DNA from: an uncultured Chromatiaceae bacterium
Lineage (GTDB): Bacteria > Pseudomonadota > Gammaproteobacteria > Enterobacterales > Alteromonadaceae
Length of the DNA stretch: 52,471 bases
Direction of reading: 5' to 3'
Assembly: GCA_946482325.1 (NCBI GenBank)
Contig: CAMLRA010000013.1
Span: forward strand, 1 to 52,471
Part shown: piece after piece, positions 45,130-52,471 of the stretch
How the letters are laid out: every line of letters begins with the position of its first letter
Position numbering within the stretch: position 1 is the first letter of the stretch
Notes under the pieces: generated by a model
Seen by the model: only the letters and a program-made list of their open reading frames with translations
Database searches by the model: none
Told to the model about the DNA's origin: nothing
Position numbers and translations under genes: made by a program

Positions 45130-46668
45130 ATGACCACGCAAACAAACAGCCACAATGATTTATCTGTGGCAGATCTGGTTGAACATGCCATCCGCCGTAA
45201 CGAAGGTGTTCTGGCAGACAACGGCGCCCTCGTCGTGCGCACCGGTCACAGAACAGGCCGCTCGCCGAAAGACCGTTTTATCGTCCGTGAAGCCAGCACT
45301 GAAAACGACATTCAGTGGGGTAACGTCAACCAGCCGGTCAGCGCAGACGTCTTCAACGCGCTGTGGAGCAAAGTAGAACATTATCTGAACGACCGTGAGC
45401 ACTTCACGTCGCATTTAGAAGTCGGTGCCGATCCGGAACATTACCTGCCGGTGGTCGTTCGTACTGAAACCGCCTGGCAACATATCTTCGCCAAAAACCT
45501 GTTTATCACGCCAGCCAGCTGGAATGTGGCCGGCAAACCCGCCTGGCAAATTCTGAACGTGCCTGGTTTTGCCTGTGATCCGGCCCGGGATGGTACTAAT
45601 TCAGACGGCACCGTGATGATCAACTTTGCCGAGCGCAAAGTGCTGTTAGCCGGCATGCGTTATGCCGGTGAAATGAAAAAAGCGATGTTCTCAGTACAGA
45701 ACTTCCTGTTACCGGCCAAAGGCGTGCTGCCGATGCACTGTTCAGCCAACGTCGGCGAAGCCGGTGATGTCACGCTGTTCTTCGGTCTGTCTGGTACCGG
45801 TAAAACCACTTTATCTGCCGATCCAAAACGCTTCCTGATCGGTGATGACGAGCACGGCTGGGCACCAGGCAGCGTGTTTAACATCGAAGGTGGTTGCTAC
45901 GCCAAATGTATCGACCTGTCGAAGAAAAACGAGCCGGTGATTTGGGATGCGATCCGCTTTGGCACTATTCTGGAAAACGTCGTGTTGGATGCCAACCGCA
46001 CGCCGGATTATAAAGACGCCAGCCTGACCCAAAACAGCCGCGCCGCTTACCCGCTGGCTCACGTAGAAAAACGTGTAGAAGCCAACCGCGCTGGTGAACC
46101 ACGTGCTGTTGTGTTCCTGACCTGTGACGTGTCTGGTGTATTACCACCGGTATCCGTGCTGTCAGAAGAAGCTGCCGCTTACCACTTCCTGTCAGGCTAC
46201 ACGGCAAAAGTGGGTTCAACCGAGATCGGCTCCACGTCAGCGATTGAATCGACCTTCTCAACTTGCTTTGGCGCACCATTCTTCCCGCGTCCGGCCGGGG
46301 TATATGCGGAACTGCTGATCAAACGCGTACGTGAATTCAACTCGAAAGTCTATCTGGTGAATACCGGCTGGACCGGCGGTCCACACGGTGTTGGTCAGCG
46401 TTTCGACATCCCGACGACCCGCGCCATTATCGACGCTATCGTGTCTGGTGAGCTGGCAAATGTGGAAACCATTCACCTGCCGCAGCTGAATCTGAATGTG
46501 CCGGTGGCCATCCCAGGCGTGGACAGCAAACTGCTGAATCCACGGGAAACCTGGGCAGACAAAGCGCAGTATGACCAATACGCCGCTAAACTGGCTGCGG
46601 AATTTGCCAACAACTTCAAGAAATACGATGTATCAGAAGCTATCCGCAGCGCAGGCCCAAAAGCCTGA
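45130..46668 (+). CDS. pckA: Phosphoenolpyruvate carboxykinase (ATP)
   Basis: Converts oxaloacetate and ATP to phosphoenolpyruvate, the first committed step of gluconeogenesis. The ATG at 45130 follows AAGGAG at 10-base spacing; the in-frame TTG at 45124 is too close. The 512 residues belong to the shorter ATP-type group (E. coli 540). Motifs: [10 protein letters not shown] near 39-48 (oxaloacetate), [13 protein letters not shown] near 174, P-loop GLSGTGKTT near 220, the metal-site IGDDEHGW near 238, and NTGWTGG near 415. Position before envZ-ompR matches E. coli. Confidence 0.96.
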   Translation: MTTQTNSHNDLSVADLVEHAIRRNEGVLADNGALVVRTGHRTGRSPKDRFIVREASTENDIQWGNVNQPVSADVFNALWSKVEHYLNDREHFTSHLEVGADPEHYLPVVVRTETAWQHIFAKNLFITPASWNVAGKPAWQILNVPGFACDPARDGTNSDGTVMINFAERKVLLAGMRYAGEMKKAMFSVQNFLLPAKGVLPMHCSANVGEAGDVTLFFGLSGTGKTTLSADPKRFLIGDDEHGWAPGSVFNIEGGCYAKCIDLSKKNEPVIWDAIRFGTILENVVLDANRTPDYKDASLTQNSRAAYPLAHVEKRVEANRAGEPRAVVFLTCDVSGVLPPVSVLSEEAAAYHFLSGYTAKVGSTEIGSTSAIESTFSTCFGAPFFPRPAGVYAELLIKRVREFNSKVYLVNTGWTGGPHGVGQRFDIPTTRAIIDAIVSGELANVETIHLPQLNLNVPVAIPGVDSKLLNPRETWADKAQYDQYAAKLAAEFANNFKKYDVSEAIRSAGPKA

Positions 46669-46684
46669 GTGAGCTATAGCTGAC

Positions 46685-46718
46685 ACAACAAAGGCCGCAT
46701 TTGCGGCCTTTGTTGTTT
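46685..46718. terminator. Terminator between pckA and envZ
   Basis: 14-base arms ACAACAAAGGCCGC and GCGGCCTTTGTTGT around a four-base ATTT loop. The flanking genes are convergent, so it may serve both. Confidence 0.85.
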
Positions 46719-46737
46719 CTGTGGCTTCTATATCACG

Positions 46738-48057
46738 TCAGGCCGTTGGTTTCACTTTGCGAACAGGCAGGTAAACAGTAGCGACCAGCCCGCCAAAGGC
46801 GTGATTGTGCAGGCGGATCTCGCCATGATGCATATCGACAATCTTTTTAATAATCGCCAGGCCCAGGCCTGAGCCGGCGCTGCCGCGTGCAGTATCGCCC
46901 TGAGTAAAAGGCTCAAACATCCGTGTCATCTGGTCTTCCGGGATGCCGGGGCCGTGATCGCGCACCTGCAGGTACACCCGTTGGCGGTTTTTTTCATAAC
47001 CCGTGCGGACTTCGACAGCACCGTCAGAATATTTCAGCGCATTTTCAATCAGATTGCTCAGCACCCGCTTGATGGCAATACGGCGGATTGGCACCAGTGG
47101 CAAACCGTCCAGCAATTCGGCACTGATTTGCCGCTGTTGCAGTCGGTCGGCTTCGACTTGTTCCTGCACCAACTGATTCAGGTTCTCCTCGGCCAGTGTC
47201 TCTTCTTTGTGATGGCGGATGTAGTCAATAAACTGGTCGATAATGGCATTCATATCATCAATATCACTAACGATGCCGTCGCGGATCCAGCTGTCCTGCT
47301 CGCTGACCATTTCACTGGCCAAACGAATACGCGTCAGCGGTGTACGCAAATCATGCGACACGCCTGCCATCAGCAAACTGCGGTCTTTTTCCAGCTGACG
47401 GATGCCATTGGCCATGTGATTAAAAGCGCGGGTCACCGCAATGATTTCGGTCGAGCCTTCTTCCGGCAACGGTTCCGGAATATCCCCACGACCAACCCGG
47501 ATCGCGGCCTGTTGCAGCTGCTGCAGCGGCCGGTTTAACTGCCTGGCAAACCACCAGCCGCCGGCCACACTTAAAAAGCCAATCAGCAGGATATAAATTT
47601 GCAGCGGTGAGAAGTCGGTTTCATTGAGGCCGGTCAGCGGCACTTTAATCCAGTATTGCGGTGCCTGTGGTGGCCGCACCCAGAACGAGAATTGCTGGTC
47701 CTGCTCAATACGAACCTCGGCCGGCCCACCTAATTCACGCGACATTTCATCAGAAAAATACTGATAATAAATGGCGTTATTCAGGCCCTGGCGCAAAGCC
47801 TGCGCCTCGGTCAGCACGTCAATGCCGGTCGCCTGCTGAAACTTTTGCGTCAACTCCTCAGACAACAAACCGTGTTCACCACCAATATCGATAAACACCA
47901 CTTTAATCTGTTTTGCGATCAGGTGATTGGTCTGCTGTAACGTCGGCTGAATGACATAAACGGCCACCAGAAAATACGAGACTAACTGATTGATTAGCAA
48001 TAACAAACCAATCAAAAAAACCGTTTTACCGAAGGCGCTGCGGGGTAAAATCCGCAT
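46738..48057 (-). CDS. envZ: Sensor histidine kinase EnvZ
   Basis: Inner-membrane osmosensor that phosphorylates OmpR. The 439 residues have two membrane segments (about 12-33 and 150-168) flanking a periplasmic loop, a HAMP domain (about 168-220), the H-box [14 protein letters not shown] near 233-246 with the phospho-His, N-box [10 protein letters not shown] near 335, G1 [10 protein letters not shown] and G2 GSGLGLAII. The ATG overlaps the ompR stop by one base (TGATG). Same arrangement as E. coli ompB. Confidence 0.95.
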   Translation of the reverse strand: MRILPRSAFGKTVFLIGLLLLINQLVSYFLVAVYVIQPTLQQTNHLIAKQIKVVFIDIGGEHGLLSEELTQKFQQATGIDVLTEAQALRQGLNNAIYYQYFSDEMSRELGGPAEVRIEQDQQFSFWVRPPQAPQYWIKVPLTGLNETDFSPLQIYILLIGFLSVAGGWWFARQLNRPLQQLQQAAIRVGRGDIPEPLPEEGSTEIIAVTRAFNHMANGIRQLEKDRSLLMAGVSHDLRTPLTRIRLASEMVSEQDSWIRDGIVSDIDDMNAIIDQFIDYIRHHKEETLAEENLNQLVQEQVEADRLQQRQISAELLDGLPLVPIRRIAIKRVLSNLIENALKYSDGAVEVRTGYEKNRQRVYLQVRDHGPGIPEDQMTRMFEPFTQGDTARGSAGSGLGLAIIKKIVDMHHGEIRLHNHAFGGLVATVYLPVRKVKPTA

Positions 48058-48782
48058 CAGCTGGCAACACCATCCGGCACAAACACATAACCCAGGCCCC
48101 AGACGGTCTGGATATAACGCGGATTGGTCGGATCGTCTTCAATCATCCGGCGTAAGCGGGATACCTGGACGTCGATACTGCGCTCCATCGCCGAATAATC
48201 GCGGCCCCGCGCCATATTCATCAGTTTGTCGCGAGACAAAGGCTCACGGGCATGACTGACCAGCACTTTTAATACGGCAAATTCACCGCTGGTCAGCGGC
48301 ATCAGTTGGTCACCTTTGTGCATCTCGCGGGTCGCCAGATTAAACACAAAAGGCCCGAACCGGACTAAAGTCTCTTCCTGTGTCGGCGCGCCCGGTAATT
48401 CTTTTGATTTCCGTCGCAGTACGGCACGGATCCGGGCCAGCAATTCACGCGGGTTAAATGGTTTAGGCAGATAATCGTCCGCGCCCATCTCGAGGCCAAT
48501 GATGCGGTCGACTTCGTCGCCCTTGGCGGTCAGCATAATGATCGGGATCTCATTTTCCTGCTGACGCAGGCGGCGGCAAATCGATAAACCGTCTTCACCC
48601 GGCAACATCAGGTCCAGCACTAATAAATGAAAATTTTCCCGCTCCATCAGCCGGTTCATTTGCTCAAAATTGGCAGCGGTCCGCACTATGTACCCCTGCT
48701 CGACCAGATAACGCTCCAGCAGCGCGCGTAAGCGCATATCGTCATCCACGACCAGAATTTTGGTAGTTTCCTGAGTTTGCAT
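48057..48782 (-). CDS. ompR: Response regulator OmpR
   Basis: Transcription factor controlling porins and envelope genes after phosphorylation by EnvZ. The 241 residues have a receiver domain with acidic pocket DDD near 15-17, phospho-Asp in [12 protein letters not shown] near 59-61, Lys in [10 protein letters not shown] near 110-119, and a C-terminal winged helix with [18 protein letters not shown] and [29 protein letters not shown] parts. AAGGAT lies 6 bases before the ATG. It is first gene of the ompR-envZ operon. Confidence 0.96.
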   Translation of the reverse strand: MQTQETTKILVVDDDMRLRALLERYLVEQGYIVRTAANFEQMNRLMERENFHLLVLDLMLPGEDGLSICRRLRQQENEIPIIMLTAKGDEVDRIIGLEMGADDYLPKPFNPRELLARIRAVLRRKSKELPGAPTQEETLVRFGPFVFNLATREMHKGDQLMPLTSGEFAVLKVLVSHAREPLSRDKLMNMARGRDYSAMERSIDVQVSRLRRMIEDDPTNPRYIQTVWGLGYVFVPDGVAS

Positions 48783-48819
48783 GATGGATCCTTTTCACAG
48801 AATTTTTCCCACTATAAAC

Positions 48820-48853
48820 GAAAAACCCGCAATGTTGACGAGACATTGCGGGT
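48820..48853 (-). terminator. Terminator between the small lipoprotein gene and ompR
   Basis: ACCCGCAATGT / ACATTGCGGGT, 11-base stem with a 7-base loop, followed on the minus strand by TTTTT. It isolates ompR transcription from the upstream gene. Confidence 0.82.
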
Positions 48854-48892
48854 GCAGGTGTTACAAATTCTTTCCGTTTTGCGGTTAAGGCC

Positions 48893-49105
48893 TCAGGGCT
48901 TGGGTTGTTCCGCCAAAGCCACTTTGCGTACCGGAGGGTTAATCCAGACTACATGGGCAACCTGGCGTTGTTGTCGCTTCAGGTTATCCGCTTTGGCGAC
49001 CTGATCCTGGTCTACCACAAAAGCATAATCAGGTTTGACAGTGGCACAGCCGCTCAGCAACACAGCTGCAACGGCTACGACAGTAAATACAGTTTTTTTC
49101 ATCAT
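48893..49105 (-). CDS. Small predicted lipoprotein
   Basis: The ATG at 49105 has GGAG 8 bases upstream and starts MMKKTVFTVVAVAAVLLSGC, a lipoprotein signal with lipobox LSGC. The mature part is about 51 residues, rich in Val, Gln and Lys (DQVAKADNLKRQQRQVAHVVWINPPVR in part), without recognised domain. The Trp-Ile-Asn-Pro-Pro stretch may be a protein-binding tail, as in Lpp- or OsmB-sized envelope lipoproteins. It is the only gene on its transcript as far as terminators show. Function unknown. Confidence 0.78.
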   Translation of the reverse strand: MMKKTVFTVVAVAAVLLSGCATVKPDYAFVVDQDQVAKADNLKRQQRQVAHVVWINPPVRKVALAEQPKP

Positions 49106-49254
49106 GTTGCTGTCTCCGCAGGTGAGTTTAAAACTCAAGGTTCGGATTGAATATAGCGAAGGCTTTCGCTGGATCGCCAGCATATTTTTGTGACACGTAG
49201 ATGACAAAAACTGAAATTTTAAAATTATTTATATCTATATGTTTTTAAAAGATT

Positions 49255-49542
49255 TTATTTTCTGAAATCATGTCGTTCGCGACAAACCTGTAATAAATCT
49301 GCCATCACTTCACGGGTTTTCACCGGTGCCACATAATCCAGCACACATTGCCAGTAAGCCTTTTTGCGCGGCAGCATCACCAGTTCCCGGTGCACATGGT
49401 TACAAGCGTTACGTACCAAGGCCGCGACTTCCGGGATCTCCACCTGGCTTTGATACTGCAGCAAACATTGTTGATAAGCTTCATCATCGGCCTTGGCCTG
49501 AGCGCACATTAAGGCTAACAACAACATCACGAACTTAGACAT
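49255..49542 (-). CDS. Small exported four-cysteine protein with internal duplication
   Basis: The 95 residues begin with a signal peptide (cut near AKA, about 18). The mature protein is two copies of a 40-residue unit: AYQQCLLQY...ALVRNAC and AYWQCVLDY...ADLLQVC. The cysteines lie at 26, 47, 66 and 87, exactly 21 apart within each unit and 40 between units, so two intra-unit disulphides are likely in the periplasm. It recalls the small four-cysteine family named after VF_A0006 in Vibrio; this assignment is from memory. Function unknown. Confidence 0.75.
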   Translation of the reverse strand: MSKFVMLLLALMCAQAKADDEAYQQCLLQYQSQVEIPEVAALVRNACNHVHRELVMLPRKKAYWQCVLDYVAPVKTREVMADLLQVCRERHDFRK

Positions 49543-49605
49543 AGCAACCTCTGGCAGTAAATACTGAGCGTTAAATTGACGGCATGATGCTGATTGCCCG
49601 CTGAA

Positions 49606-49956
49606 TCAATCAGTTAACCCAGCTTGCTGCGGATAATAAATCTCTGTCACCCACCATTCTTTACTGCCTGCCGGTGTTGTGACCACCGCACTGTCGTCAA
49701 CCTGTTTTTTTAACAGAGCCCGCGCCATCGGTGCGTCAATCGAGATGTAATCAGTACGGCCATAAATTTCATCCGGGCCAACAATACGAAATTTCAGGCT
49801 GTTACCCTCTTCGTCTTCGACTTCGACCCAGGCGCCAAAAAACACTTTGCCCGCCTGTTGCGGTGAATAATCGACGATTTGCAGATCTTCGAGACGCTTT
49901 CTTAAGTATCTGATTCGGCTGTCTATTTGTCGTAACAATCTCTTATTGAACTGGTA
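49606..49956 (-). pseudogene. greB: Truncated greB (C-terminal half)
   Basis: GreB rescues backtracked RNA polymerase by stimulating transcript cleavage. Only the part from the conserved YQFNK (E. coli residue 48 onward) remains: the second coiled-coil helix (LLRQIDSRIRYLRKR) and the complete FKBP-like C-terminal domain (IVDYSPQQAGKVFFGAWVEV, then DYISIDAPMARALLKK). Upstream of codon TAC at 49954-49956 an in-frame TAA follows immediately and homology stops. The missing 47 residues include the acidic tip (Asp41, Glu44 in E. coli) needed for catalysis. A TTG at 49938 could start a 110-residue remnant. It is cut by the island to its right. Confidence 0.88.
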
Positions 49957-49965
49957 TTAGTACCA
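49952..49965. other. Island/greB junction with inverted 5-base arms
   Basis: TGGTA-TTAG-TACCA. The left arm is greB sequence (codons TAC CA on the minus strand) and the right arm is element sequence, with the end of greB homology at 49956/49957. Inverted arms around a short spacer are the typical form of a tyrosine-recombinase crossover site, but a 4-base spacer is short and chance cannot be excluded. Confidence 0.4.
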
Positions 49966-50021
49966 CTATAAATCACATACTAATTACTGTTGTTCCCACG
50001 CGAATTTTACGATTTTCATTA

Positions 50022-50065
50022 AATTCTCGCTGAGAATTGCATTTATTAGATCCATCAACTATATA
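50022..50065 (+). promoter_or_regulatory. Promoter of the recombinase gene with overlapping palindrome
   Basis: TTGCAT at 50037-50042, a 17-base spacer and TATATA at 50060-50065 make a strong sigma70 promoter, predicted start about 50,072. An inverted repeat AATTCTC-GCT-GAGAATT at 50022-50038 overlaps the -35 box and could be an operator for autoregulation. Confidence 0.6.
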
Positions 50066-50082
50066 CCTATAACTATTACTTA

Positions 50083-51399
50083 ATGGTCTTTCTGCAGATG
50101 GAATATGTGCTTAAGCGCAGGGTGAGCTATCGTGCGAATGACTGCAGTAAACCCCTAATCGTGCACGCTCTATTCACTCACTCAGGTCTTTTGTTATCAC
50201 ACCTTCGTTTTTTAGAGCGCAACCGTCATAAATCACCATCCTGGCACGAACGGAATACATTCGCGGTAGAACTGTTACTTCAATACATACAAGCACATCA
50301 AAGCCCTATGCTCTCAGCCACAGAATTACTTCGCTCTTTTGTTAACTGTATTTGTTTTGGAACAATCGCCGCTGATGGTTCAGATCCCTCGTCACTATAT
50401 TGGTTGCCCCGTCGCATAGATGATGCCAATACCTTATTAGGCCATATCAATGCCTATTGCGATTATCTGGATGAGGTTAATGGTCTAGACTTACCAAAGT
50501 TAAATCCTTGGCGAAAAGCTACTGCCGCTGAAGAAAAGATGCTGTGGTGTGCGTATTACCGCCGCTCTGCAAACTGCTTCTTTAATTATCTTCATCAACC
50601 AGATAAAGAGCAGATGAGGTCGGTAAGGACTGTTCACAAACTTGCACAACCACTCATTCAGATCGAATCTGTGTTCCGATTTTCAGACGAGGAGTTTGAG
50701 AAATTATTAAAATATGGATTTCAACACGGGGACGGCTCTTGTGACTATGGCAGCATATTGATTTTATTGCTGATGCACTTCGGCGGCCTTCGCTTATCTG
50801 AGTGCTTTCAAATATTTACTCAGGATGTTTCGATAGACCGTTTAACACTAGCATCAACGGTGAAGGTATTTCACCCCAGTGCAGGAGCAAGTCCTGAGCC
50901 CATGTTTGGTAATCGTAGACAATACTTGATCAGCAAATACAGGATGGAACCGAGGAACTCGTATCACAGAACCCACACACTCTATTCTGGTTGGAAAAAC
51001 CCACTGCTCACCAATAAAGACTATTCCTTTACCGTTGAGTTTTTTCCTAAAAGTGCCTCTCAGTTATTTACACAGTATCTTCAGCTTTACCTCAGCAACC
51101 GTCCAGCAGGTAATCATCCATACCTGATATGCAATCAGAGTGGTAAGCCAGAATCAAAGAAAAATTTTCTTAAGAAATATAAATGTGCGCTTGCGCGTAT
51201 CGGTCTGACAGTTGCCAAACACGATGGTTTTTCCCCTCATGGCCATCGTCATTCTTATGGCTATCGGTTAGCTGAGGCTGGTTTCTCCCAATTCGAAATC
51301 CAAAAGGCCATGCACCAGAAAAGTCCTGAAAGCTGTTTAGTTTATATCAAACCGACAGATTCAGAAGTTAGACAAAAAATGAGGGGCATCGAACTTTGA
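50083..51399 (+). CDS. gmtY: GmtY-like tyrosine recombinase
   Basis: Site-specific DNA recombinase expected to move the island. The ATG at 50083 gives 438 residues; a second ATG at 50098 is possible and neither has a good ribosome site, so the mRNA may have a very short leader. The C-terminal catalytic domain has Arg in GGLRLSE near 236, HxxR in SPHGHRHSYG near 385-394, a further His in AMHQKSPES near 415, and the nucleophile Tyr in CLVYIKP near 424. The N-terminal 200 residues are a diverged SAM-like DNA-binding region. Length and the partner gene fit GmtY of Gamma-Mobile-Trio systems; a phage-type integrase is the alternative. Confidence 0.75.
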   Translation: MVFLQMEYVLKRRVSYRANDCSKPLIVHALFTHSGLLLSHLRFLERNRHKSPSWHERNTFAVELLLQYIQAHQSPMLSATELLRSFVNCICFGTIAADGSDPSSLYWLPRRIDDANTLLGHINAYCDYLDEVNGLDLPKLNPWRKATAAEEKMLWCAYYRRSANCFFNYLHQPDKEQMRSVRTVHKLAQPLIQIESVFRFSDEEFEKLLKYGFQHGDGSCDYGSILILLLMHFGGLRLSECFQIFTQDVSIDRLTLASTVKVFHPSAGASPEPMFGNRRQYLISKYRMEPRNSYHRTHTLYSGWKNPLLTNKDYSFTVEFFPKSASQLFTQYLQLYLSNRPAGNHPYLICNQSGKPESKKNFLKKYKCALARIGLTVAKHDGFSPHGHRHSYGYRLAEAGFSQFEIQKAMHQKSPESCLVYIKPTDSEVRQKMRGIEL

Positions 51400-52471
51400 G
51401 ACAAAATGCATGGTTTTATCAGACCTTATTAGAAGCAAGCCAAGCGGCTATCGCTCTCCGAATCAGCTCACAAAAAGAATACTATCGTCGGTACAAAGAA
51501 GACCCACGCCTGTCCTCAACCCCCCACACAACATATAAAACAGAATGGCAGGACTGGGGTCATTTCCTGAGTAAGCCCAAAGTGCAGTTATATCCGTCCT
51601 TAGCCGAAGCCAGCCAAGCGGCCATGACTCTTGACATCACCACCCTTGCTGAATACAAGCAACGGTATAAAAAAGATGCACTACTGCCCTCACATCCCAA
51701 CAAAACCTATAAAGACGAATGGCAGGACTGGTATCATTTCCTGAATAAGCCCAAAGTGCAGTTCTATCCGAGCTTAACAGAAGCAAGCCAAGCGGCTATC
51801 GCTCTCCGAATCAGCTCACAAAATGTATACGATCGTCGGTACAAAGAAGACCCACGCCTGCCCGCATCTCCCCGCACAACATATAAAACAGAATGGCAGG
51901 ACTGGAATCATTTCCTGAGTAAGCCCAAAGTGCAGTTTTATCCGTCCTTAGCCGAAGCCAGCCAAGCGGCCATGACTCTTGACATCACCACCACTACTGA
52001 ATACAGGCAACGGTATAAAAAAAATACACTACTGCCCTCAAATCCCAACAAAACCTATAAAGCCGAATGGCAGGACTGGCATCATTTCCTGAATAAGCCC
52101 AAAGTGCAGTTCTATCCGAGCTTAACAGAAGCAAGCCAAGCGGTCATCGCTCTCAACATCAGCTCACAAAAAGAATACAAGCGACGGTACAAAGAAGATC
52201 CAAGCCTGCCCGCAGCCCCCCGCGAAGTATATAAAAAAGAATGGAACGACTGGTCTCATTTCCTGCGTAAGCCCAAAATGCGTTTCTATCCGAGCTTAAT
52301 AGAAGCAAGCCAATCGGCCATCGCTCTCGGCATCACTTCTTTCAGTGAATACTCTAGGCGTTATAAAGAAGACTCTAGGTTGCCAAGTGTCCCAGATGCG
52401 ATTTATGCCTCTGAATGGAAATCCTGGACTGATTTTTGTCTACCCAACAAAATTCAAACTCTCGCAGAGCT
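51396..52471 (+). CDS. gmtZ: GmtZ-like protein with tandem integrase repeats (partial, runs off window)
   Basis: Reads from TTG 51396, overlapping the recombinase stop (TTGA), through 358 codons to the window edge without a stop. Nearly all of it is a 58-residue unit repeated six times: Y-P-S-L-x-EASQAAIAL, then an EYxRRYKED core, LP-x-x-P, and EWQDWxHFL followed by KPKVQ. This matches the integrase repeat (INT_rpt) found in GmtZ/VPA1269-type proteins, in which I recall a DNA-breaking or recombinase-like C-terminal part beyond the repeats. That part is outside the window. The repeat array may bind DNA. Confidence 0.72.
   Translation, partial: MRQNAWFYQTLLEASQAAIALRISSQKEYYRRYKEDPRLSSTPHTTYKTEWQDWGHFLSKPKVQLYPSLAEASQAAMTLDITTLAEYKQRYKKDALLPSHPNKTYKDEWQDWYHFLNKPKVQFYPSLTEASQAAIALRISSQNVYDRRYKEDPRLPASPRTTYKTEWQDWNHFLSKPKVQFYPSLAEASQAAMTLDITTTTEYRQRYKKNTLLPSNPNKTYKAEWQDWHHFLNKPKVQFYPSLTEASQAVIALNISSQKEYKRRYKEDPSLPAAPREVYKKEWNDWSHFLRKPKMRFYPSLIEASQSAIALGITSFSEYSRRYKEDSRLPSVPDAIYASEWKSWTDFCLPNKIQTLAE
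51414..52457 (+). repeat. Six 174-base tandem repeats inside gmtZ with 348-base higher-order period
   Basis: Units start at 51414, 51588, 51762, 51936, 52110 and 52284. Units 1 and 3 share type A (IALRISSQ, YKEDPRLP), units 2 and 4 share type B (MTLDITT, YKKxxLLPS, PNKTYK). So the array is an A-B-A-B block with nearly identical DNA at 348-base spacing, followed by an A-like unit 5 and a diverged unit 6. Confidence 0.92.

Larger units (their letters stand above)
49957..52471. mobile_element. Left end of a probable Gamma-Mobile-Trio (GMT) island, truncated by the window
   Basis: Begins where greB homology ends and continues past the window. It contains a GmtY-like tyrosine recombinase and an overlapping GmtZ-like repeat protein, in the order known for GMT systems (GmtY, GmtZ, then GmtX). 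Base composition is visibly more AT-rich than the flanking chromosome. The third gene (gmtX) and the cargo would be to the right. No second copy of greB sequence is in view to define the other end. Confidence 0.75.

Noticed and set aside
46954..47538. 194-codon plus-strand frame antisense to envZ
   Set aside because: envZ motifs are complete on the other strand and the antisense product has no domain features.
51414..52457. Regular repeats that could be taken for a CRISPR array
   Set aside because: The period is 174 bases, the repeats are contiguous without spacers and keep one open frame throughout, so they are protein-coding.
1..52471. rRNA or tRNA genes, and insertion sequence transposases
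   Set aside because: Scanned by eye for conserved tRNA arms, rRNA core segments and DDE-type transposase motifs; none seen.

Overview
The window reads as a chromosome segment of a Gammaproteobacterium of the Rheinheimera / Alishewanella / Alteromonadales type. This placement is an inference. It rests on gene content (rsd-nudC-hemE, slyX-yheV-yheS-yheT-yheU, nudE-yrfG-hslR-hslO-pckA-envZ-ompR-greB, a fabR-desaturase pair, SthA) and on secreted S8 proteases ending in GlyGly-CTERM-like tails. Coding density is high, and the core genes look GC-richer than the last 2.5 kb.

Layout. Bases 1-10,600 hold a membrane-anchored RRM protein, murI, trmA, fabR with a divergent desaturase that has a clear palindromic operator, sthA, an OYE-family reductase with an ArsR regulator, hemE, nudC and rsd. 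A promoter-hairpin-terminator unit between hemE and nudC looks like an unannotated small RNA. Bases 10,600-23,700 hold an FKBP lipoprotein, a WD40 lipoprotein with slyX, yheV, the ABC-F gene yheS, a DUF2390-type gene, a tiny membrane protein, a GMC dehydrogenase with a Tat-type small subunit, yheT-yheU, an EAL phosphodiesterase with a degenerate GGDEF domain, and cysQ, nudE and yrfG. Bases 23,700-35,300 are a complete, tightly overlapping type II secretion operon, gspC to gspN, on the minus strand. Bases 35,400-49,600 hold hslR-hslO, two large convergent subtilisin-family exoproteases, pckA, ompR-envZ and two small envelope proteins.

How it fits together. Both S8 proteases have signal peptides and C-terminal Gly/Ser-hydrophobic-Arg tails of the GlyGly-CTERM kind, which is associated with type II export and rhombosortase processing. 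They lie within 10 kb of the secretion operon, so a machine-plus-substrates neighbourhood is likely. The fabR/desaturase pair and its operator form a self-contained unsaturated-fatty-acid control switch.

The most interesting region is the right end. The greB gene is cut at 49956/49957, just after the codons for its catalytic coiled-coil tip. From there the sequence becomes AT-richer and encodes a tyrosine recombinase resembling GmtY. This overlaps by 3 bases a second gene made of at least six 58-residue integrase-type repeats and resembling GmtZ, which runs off the window. The pair looks like the leading edge of a Gamma-Mobile-Trio (GMT) island. Such islands are known to carry anti-phage defence and toxin cargo, and any cargo here would lie beyond base 52,471.
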